Positions 59,506-64,000 of a DNA stretch of 64,000 bases are shown in pieces. This stretch comes from an uncultured Candidatus Cenarchaeum sp. (GTDB lineage: Archaea; Thermoproteota; Nitrososphaeria; Nitrososphaerales; Nitrosopumilaceae). Both the position numbers and the translations under genes were made by a program. The DNA is taken from assembly GCA_958295735.1 (NCBI GenBank), contig OY282369.1:1286161-1350160 (forward strand). The letters are read 5' to 3'. Each line of letters starts with the position of its first letter. Position 1 is the first letter of the stretch. Under the pieces are notes generated by a model. That model was not told where the DNA came from. It saw nothing but the letters and a program-made list of their open reading frames with translations, and searched no databases.

Positions 59506-60934
59506 CGCCCGCCAGGCCGCCCGCCAGCATCCCGGGCTCCGCCGCCTGCCACCTCCACAGGTACCACGTGGCCGCGCTCCTGTAGGGCCGCCACGCCTCG
59601 GCCTCCCTCTCCGCCTCCGCCTCCGAGGGCAGCCTGCCCGCCGAGCGCAGCAGCATGATCCCCCTCCTGAGCCCCAGATCGCCGGCGGGCAGCACGTCGA
59701 GCCGCCCCAGCGCGAACATGAGGAACATCTGGGCCGTCCACCTGCCCACCCCCCTGACCGCGGAGAGCTCGCCGACCACGTCCTCGTCCGGCATGCGGGG
59801 CAGGGCGTCCAGCCTGAGGGCCCCCGACTCGATCCTCGCGGAGAGGCCGGCGATCGCCGCCGCCTTCATCCCGGACAGCCCCGCCCCGCGCAGCGCGGCC
59901 TCGGGGGTGGCGGCGACGGCGCCGGGCCGCGGGAACCGCCCCCCGTACAGCGCCCTGAACCTCGCCGCCGCCGCGCCGGCCGCCGCGCCCGACAGCTGCT
60001 GGCCTATGACGGCCAGGACCAGCGACTCGTACCTGTTCCTGGCGCGCCGCATGCGGTACTCGCCCACGCGCCCGACCACGGCGGCCAGCCGCCCGTCCCT
60101 GCCCGAGAGGTGCCTCGCCACGGCGCCCCGCTCCGCGGGGGCCGGCGGCCCGCGCGGGGAAAGCCCCAGCGCGCCCAGGACGCCCTCGAAACTCTCCCGC
60201 GTCCCCTCCGACTTGTAGGCCCTGAGCGCCCGCACCGCCGCGCCCTTTTCGGGCCTCGCGCCCAGGCGCCCCATCGCCTCGGCCATTCCCGATCCTATGA
60301 ACATCCCCTGCGCCGCCGAGGTCACGTTGGAGGCGCGCCTTCCCGCGCTGGCGCCCTCGAAATCCACCACGGCCGTCCTCCCCCCGCCGCCCACCACAGC
60401 GTGCCGGTGTATCCTGCTCAGCTCGCCGTGGTCGAGGCCCGCCGCGTCCAGGCGGTAGCAGTCCTCCAGCACCGCCCTGGCCGCCCTCCTCGCCTCTGCG
60501 GCGCCCGCGGGCCCGCCGCCGGCCATCCAGCTGCCTATGGTGCGCCCCTCCGCCAGCTCCATCACCAGGAAGTTCCTGCTCGCCCCGGCCAGCGCGGGCC
60601 CGACCCCCGCCTTGTTGGCGGCGCCCAGCAGCCTCGCCTCCCCCAGCATGCTGCGGCGCGGCGAGTCCAGCCGCCGGATCTTCAGGGCGGCCGCCCGCGC
60701 CCTCCCGCCAGCCCGGGCCAGCACCACCACCCCCGAGTGCCCCTTTCCCAGCACGTCCAGGCCGCGCACGCGGGCGGGGCCCTCGAACCGCACGCCGGAG
60801 ACCCCCAGCCTTCCCAACTCCGCGAGGCGCGACGCCACCGTCCGCGCCCCCGCGGGCCCTGGGTACGCCAGGATTCCCGAGTACGGCGGGCCCGCCAGCG
60901 CCTCAACTGGCAGGAACTTGGAGGAGCGCCGCAT
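59501..60934 (-). CDS. Fusion of COG2112-type Ser/Thr protein kinase and AlkA-type DNA glycosylase
   Basis: A single 477-codon frame. Residues ~1-260 match the archaeal predicted Ser/Thr kinase family COG2112: Gly loop VLGKGHSGVVVLA (61-73), Lys in AALKIRRLD (~85), DHGELSRIHRHAVV (168-181), VVDFEGASAGRRASNVTSAA (189-208). Residues ~275-465 match a helix-hairpin-helix-GPD DNA glycosylase of AlkA type: SLVLAVIGQQLSGAAAGAAA, HhH LSAVRGVGRWTAQMFLMFAL, and catalytic Asp ~419 in LPAGDLGLRRGIML. The linker (262-275) is Pro-rich. The two parts are usually separate proteins. The start (ATG 60934) overlaps the end of cca by 32 bp. Confidence 0.88.
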   Translation of the reverse strand: MRRSSKFLPVEALAGPPYSGILAYPGPAGARTVASRLAELGRLGVSGVRFEGPARVRGLDVLGKGHSGVVVLARAGGRARAAALKIRRLDSPRRSMLGEARLLGAANKAGVGPALAGASRNFLVMELAEGRTIGSWMAGGGPAGAAEARRAARAVLEDCYRLDAAGLDHGELSRIHRHAVVGGGGRTAVVDFEGASAGRRASNVTSAAQGMFIGSGMAEAMGRLGARPEKGAAVRALRAYKSEGTRESFEGVLGALGLSPRGPPAPAERGAVARHLSGRDGRLAAVVGRVGEYRMRRARNRYESLVLAVIGQQLSGAAAGAAAARFRALYGGRFPRPGAVAATPEAALRGAGLSGMKAAAIAGLSARIESGALRLDALPRMPDEDVVGELSAVRGVGRWTAQMFLMFALGRLDVLPAGDLGLRRGIMLLRSAGRLPSEAEAEREAEAWRPYRSAATWYLWRWQAAEPGMLAGGLAGG

Positions 60935-62309
60935 CGGTGGAGGCCAGATCCAGCAGCTGCCTTTTAACTGGTGCCGGCCCCGCCCCGCCCCCGCGCACTA
61001 TGCGGGCCCCGCCCTTCCTGATCCCGGCGGCCAGCTTCCGCGGCACGCCCGACCCGTCCAGCCCGCCGGCGAGCAGCTCCTCCAGGAACTTCCCCGCCTC
61101 CGTGTGGGCGCTACTCTCCAGCGCCATGATCCTCCCGTCCCCGCCTATCCACATGGCCGGGGACCTCCGCCTGTTCTTCGCGACGAACCGGGCGGCCGCC
61201 TCGCGGCCGAAGACCGCGGGGCCTTCCCGCACCCTGTGCGCCGGTATGGTGTACGACTCCAGCAGGAAGGCCAGCCAGGCCTCGCCCCCGGCGCGCCCCT
61301 CCTCGCGGCCGCCCGCCCTGACCTGGACCGACCGCCTCGCCACCGCGAAGCCGGCCTCCTCCATCTGGGTCTCGACGGCCGCCCCGGCCCTCTTGGCCAT
61401 CCCCCACGCGGCATCGGGGCTCCCGTCCCCGTACCCGAACCCGACCGCCACGCAGTCGCGCAGCGGGCCCGCGGCGGCCCCCGCCCCCCGCCCGCGGCGG
61501 GCCCCCCGCCCAAAGTACGCCCCCGAGGGCTTTTCCAGGAACCCCCTGCACAGCAGCACGAGCCGCCCCACGTTCTCCATGGAAATGGCCGCGGCCAGGT
61601 TCCTGTTGCGGTCGACCGGATCCATTATGGCCACGGGCGTGCTGAACCTCTTGGCGGCGGCGCCCACCACCAGCCCCGGCTCGGCGGCGGCCATCGCCCT
61701 GGCCACCGACTCGAAGCTGCCGTAGTTCAGCACCAGCACCTCGCAGGCGTACCCGCTGAACCCCTGCGTCGCTATCTCCGCCCCGTATATGCCGCCGGCC
61801 GCCATGAATCGCTTGAGCACCCTCGCCTCGCCCCCCGCCTCGCCGGCCAGCTCCCTCGCCATCAGCCTCGTGTGGAACGGCGACCGGTCGGCCGCGCTCT
61901 TCCACGCCCCCTCCCGCACGTCGTAGCACGGCACCGAGTTGATCCGGGTGTCCCCCATGACGCACTCCACGAACGGGTGATCGGAGAACCGCGTGTACGG
62001 CCCGTGGTCCTTCAGCGCCTCGAAGCCGATCCTCAGGGCGGCCTTCTCGAACGCGTCCGGCGGGGTCTCCGCGGCGAACTTTACGTACACGTCGATGTCT
62101 GCCGACTCGGGCAGCCACGTTCCCTTTGCGTGCGAACCGCCCTCCTCGATGCCCACCACGCCGGGCTGCCCGTCCGCCGCGGCCGCTATGAGCTCCTTGG
62201 CCTTCGCGGCGAGCTCGGCCTTTTGGCGCACCTGCGCGCCGGACGGGGACGCGCGCCGCCGCTCCCTGTCTATGATCTCCCGGACCCGGCCGGCCGGCGC
62301 CGCGGTCAT
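60903..62309 (-). CDS. cca: CCA-adding enzyme (class I, archaeal)
   Basis: A 468-residue tRNA nucleotidyltransferase that adds the 3' CCA, needed here because the tRNA-Pro gene lacks an encoded CCA. The catalytic head is GSHAKGTWLPESADIDVYVK (GS...DxD). The neck/body blocks include VMGDTRINSVPCYDV and RLMARELAGEAGGEARVLKR with GGIYGAEIATQGFSGYACEV. A Gly/Arg-rich insert lies around residues 265-285. ATG 62309 overlaps the thpR stop as ATGA. The reading frame stays open upstream but that part is antisense and not accepted. Confidence 0.94.
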   Translation of the reverse strand: MTAAPAGRVREIIDRERRRASPSGAQVRQKAELAAKAKELIAAAADGQPGVVGIEEGGSHAKGTWLPESADIDVYVKFAAETPPDAFEKAALRIGFEALKDHGPYTRFSDHPFVECVMGDTRINSVPCYDVREGAWKSAADRSPFHTRLMARELAGEAGGEARVLKRFMAAGGIYGAEIATQGFSGYACEVLVLNYGSFESVARAMAAAEPGLVVGAAAKRFSTPVAIMDPVDRNRNLAAAISMENVGRLVLLCRGFLEKPSGAYFGRGARRGRGAGAAAGPLRDCVAVGFGYGDGSPDAAWGMAKRAGAAVETQMEEAGFAVARRSVQVRAGGREEGRAGGEAWLAFLLESYTIPAHRVREGPAVFGREAAARFVAKNRRRSPAMWIGGDGRIMALESSAHTEAGKFLEELLAGGLDGSGVPRKLAAGIRKGGARIVRGGGAGPAPVKRQLLDLASTDAALLQVPAS

Positions 62310-62869
62310 GCCGCCCGCGCCCCCACCGACAGGACGTCCGTGTGGACCGCCCCCCCGGGCCCCGGCGCGCTCCTTCTGAGCTTGAACCTGCCGATCCTCT
62401 GGGGGCCGAACCGCGCGCCGCGCAGGCCGCGCACGTACCCCGCCACGTCCCCGGCGCGCCGCGCGTCCCTGATCCTGTATATGGTGGCGTGCGGCCTGAA
62501 CTCCCCCGCGGCCGGCCCCGCGGGGCCGAGGGCGCGCCCGACGTCCGCGGCCAGCGCGGCCAGGCGCCGCCCCCCGTCCTCGTCCACGCCGGCCCACACC
62601 GCCCTGGGCCTGGACGCGCTGGGGAACGCGCCCACGCCGGCCAGATGCACCGCGAACGGCTCGAACCTGACCCCCTCCAGGGCCTTCCCCGCCGCGGCCG
62701 CCTCCCCGCCGCCCACCTCCCCGATGAACTTCAGCGTGAAGTGGATCGACCCGCGGCCGGCCGCCCGCCCCGAGCCCTCCTCCCCCAAGTTTTCCAGCCC
62801 CTCCTGCACGCGCCCTATGGCATCCAGCGCCTCCCCGCCGTCCACGTCCACCGCCACGAACGCCCTCAC
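62306..62869 (-). CDS. thpR: RNA 2',3'-cyclic phosphodiesterase / 2'-5' ligase
   Basis: A 187-residue 2H phosphoesterase. The two catalytic motifs are HFTLKFIGEV (~43) and HATIYRIRD (~130). The first residues MRAFVAVDVDGGEALDAIGR are typical. GTG 62869 follows a TTAATTAG box about 23-30 bp upstream. ThpR next to cca is a recurrent archaeal pairing linked to tRNA processing. Confidence 0.93.
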   Translation of the reverse strand: MRAFVAVDVDGGEALDAIGRVQEGLENLGEEGSGRAAGRGSIHFTLKFIGEVGGGEAAAAGKALEGVRFEPFAVHLAGVGAFPSASRPRAVWAGVDEDGGRRLAALAADVGRALGPAGPAAGEFRPHATIYRIRDARRAGDVAGYVRGLRGARFGPQRIGRFKLRRSAPGPGGAVHTDVLSVGARAA

Positions 62870-63123
62870 GCTTTACGCTGTACTTCTGTCTAATTAAATG
62901 GCTCGCGCCCCCCGCCGGGCGGGCCCGCGCGCCCGCGAGCCGCGGGCGCGGAAGCGCGCCGGCCGATCCGGGCCCCCGCCCGCCCGGCAGGACGGCCGGC
63001 ATCGCGCCGTCCCGCCGCCGGCGCCCCCGCCCGCCCGGCAGGACGGCCAGCCCCCCCCCCGCCGCGCTCCGGCGCCGCGCCCCCGCCGGTAGCTTCATAG
63101 CGCCGCGCCCCCGCCGCGCCTGC
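62870..63123. repeat. Intergenic region with GC-rich direct repeats
   Basis: It holds the thpR promoter at the left. A 26-bp repeat (CCCGCCCGCCCGGCAGGACG within it) occurs at 62972 and 63023 (51-bp step). CGCCGCGCCCCCGCCG-like runs follow. No gene. Confidence 0.6.
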
Positions 63124-63726
63124 ATGTCCGCGGGCCGGGGCGGCAGGAAGGTGATAGTCTGCCTCACCGGGATGCCGGGAGCCGGAAAGTCGACCATAGC
63201 CAGGGGGCTGGCGGCCAGGGGCCTCTGCGAGGCGTTCAACATGGGAGACGCCGTCAGGGCGGAGGCGGCCCGGCGGGGCCTGGACGCGACCGGCCCCGCG
63301 CTCGGGGAGCTCATGCTGGATCTCCGGCGGCGCGGCGGGCCGGATGCCGTGGCCGCCCTGGTGGCGCCCGGCATACGCGGCTCCGCCTCGGGGGCGGTGG
63401 TGGTCGACGGGGTGCGGTCCAACGAGGAGATCCGCTTTTTCGGGAAGATCGGCGAGGTGCGCATACTGTCCGTGCACGCCTCGGCGGGCACGCGCTTCGG
63501 GTTCCTTTCCTGCAGGGGCCGCTCTGACGATCCGCGCAGCCGTGCCGTGTTCGACGAGAGGGACGCGCGCGAGCTCGGGGTGGGCATAAGCGAGCCCATG
63601 GCGCTGGCCGACGAGTCGATCTCCAACAACGGCGCCACCGAGGAGGAACTGGTGGACGGGGCGGCCGCGATAATCCGCGCGTGGCTGGACGGGCCGGCGC
63701 GGCCCCCCGCCCGGGGGGGCGGCTAG
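63124..63726 (+). CDS. UPF0200-type AAA NTPase / nucleoside kinase-like protein
   Basis: A 200-residue P-loop protein: Walker A VIVCLTGMPGAGKSTIARGL, then FNMGDAVRAEAARRGLDATG and VVVDGVRSNEEIRFFGK. These fit UPF0200 (MJ1399-like, related to dephospho-CoA/adenylate kinases). The C-terminus has an extra Pro/Gly tail. The next gene is UPF0201, its usual partner. Substrate unknown. Confidence 0.88.
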   Translation: MSAGRGGRKVIVCLTGMPGAGKSTIARGLAARGLCEAFNMGDAVRAEAARRGLDATGPALGELMLDLRRRGGPDAVAALVAPGIRGSASGAVVVDGVRSNEEIRFFGKIGEVRILSVHASAGTRFGFLSCRGRSDDPRSRAVFDERDARELGVGISEPMALADESISNNGATEEELVDGAAAIIRAWLDGPARPPARGGG

Positions 63727-63728
63727 CG

Positions 63729-64000
63729 GTGCGCGTCCCGGCCGCCCGGTGCGGCGTCACGGCCTCGTGCGACGTGCTGCCCACCGAGGACCCAGGCAGG
63801 GTGGGCGCCGCGCTGCTCAACGTGCTGCCCGGCTCGGACGTCCTGCTGGACGGCGGCCGGGCCTCCGCCTCGGCCGAGGGGCCCTCGTTCCTGGCGCCGC
63901 TGGCCGAGGCGATCCGCTCCCGCGGGACGGGGCGGGCGTACCTGCGCCGCATGCGGAAGAACATGGACGGCGCCGAGACCTGGTTCTACCTCAACAAGCA
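63729..64000 (+). CDS. UPF0201-type protein, partial
   Basis: GTG 63729 begins two bases after the UPF0200 stop; the frame runs off the right edge after about 90 codons. The reading MRVPAARCGVTASCDVLPTE ... VGAALLNVLPGSDVLLDGGR ... YLRRMRKNMDGAETWFYLNK matches the UPF0201 (DUF54) RNA-binding-like family. The UPF0200-UPF0201 pair is conserved in many archaea. Confidence 0.85.
   Translation, partial: MRVPAARCGVTASCDVLPTEDPGRVGAALLNVLPGSDVLLDGGRASASAEGPSFLAPLAEAIRSRGTGRAYLRRMRKNMDGAETWFYLNK

Noticed and set aside
60903-63638. A 911-codon minus-strand frame upstream of the CCA-adding enzyme
   Set aside because: The CCA enzyme starts at 62309 with an ATGA overlap to thpR. The extension is antisense to the UPF0200 gene and low in complexity.

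Overview
This window is a dense, very GC-rich archaeal chromosome segment. PolD (both subunits), PCNA, GINS, Orc1/Cdc6, TFB, TFS, RpoL, a thermosome, a CDC48-type ATPase, GGGP synthase and CCA-adding enzyme place it in the Archaea. The urease/urea-transporter locus and several conserved small proteins fit an ammonia-oxidising Nitrososphaerota (thaumarchaeon). High GC, many repeats and an IS-disrupted urease promoter suggest a Cenarchaeum-like, possibly sponge-associated lineage; the lineage call is inference. Many genes have a TATA box 22-32 bp upstream of a GTG, TTG or ATG start, so mostly leaderless transcription is assumed and was used to choose starts.

Layout. 1-11.6 kb: urea utilisation, with SSS-type transporters on both flanks, ureABC leftward and ureEFGD rightward. 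A 1.9-kb IS66-type element sits between the two halves of what was a compact bidirectional promoter. 11.7-16.3 kb: Lrp-type regulator, 33-bp tandem repeats, ParB-like protein, a repeat-expanded IS630 HTH remnant, aspartokinase. 16.3-23.7 kb: PCNA, TFS-RpoL operon, a pair of tiny paralogous proteins, phosphatase, MEMO-associated radical SAM enzyme, cyclase, aminotransferase, RecA/KaiC-like protein. 23.8-34.2 kb: ferredoxin, DnaJ-like protein, TFB, ferritin, CDC48, Hsp20, NDH-2, secreted cyclophilin. 34.2-36.7 kb: a lower-GC accessory patch with a gene split by an in-frame stop and MITE-like repeats. 36.7-40.5 kb: CbiE, secreted cupredoxin-like protein, PyrE, SpoIIM-like membrane protein. 40.7-57 kb: a replication cluster (DP1, Cdc6, probable oriC with ORB-like repeats, DP2, GINS) mixed with small regulators, GGGPS, GlyA, thermosome and GlnA. 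57-64 kb: AN1 zinc finger, SDR, tRNA-Pro(GGG), a kinase-DNA glycosylase fusion, CCA enzyme, ThpR, and the UPF0200/UPF0201 pair.

The most unusual signal is non-coding. (i) Unrelated direct repeats of 28-36 bp are separated by 34-43-bp unique spacers with a nearly constant 69-71-bp step, at six loci, one of them a three-repeat CRISPR-like mini-array; the spacer at 59.4 kb is a near copy of the repeat at 52.2 kb. (ii) A family of ~90-bp MITE-like elements has ends matching the IS66-type element and, in the best copies, the same 10-bp target duplication. (iii) A second ~90-bp inverted-end repeat family tends to lie beside the first. Protein-level highlights are the COG2112-kinase/AlkA fusion, the transporter-Usp fusion, and a probable CTG start on ureC.
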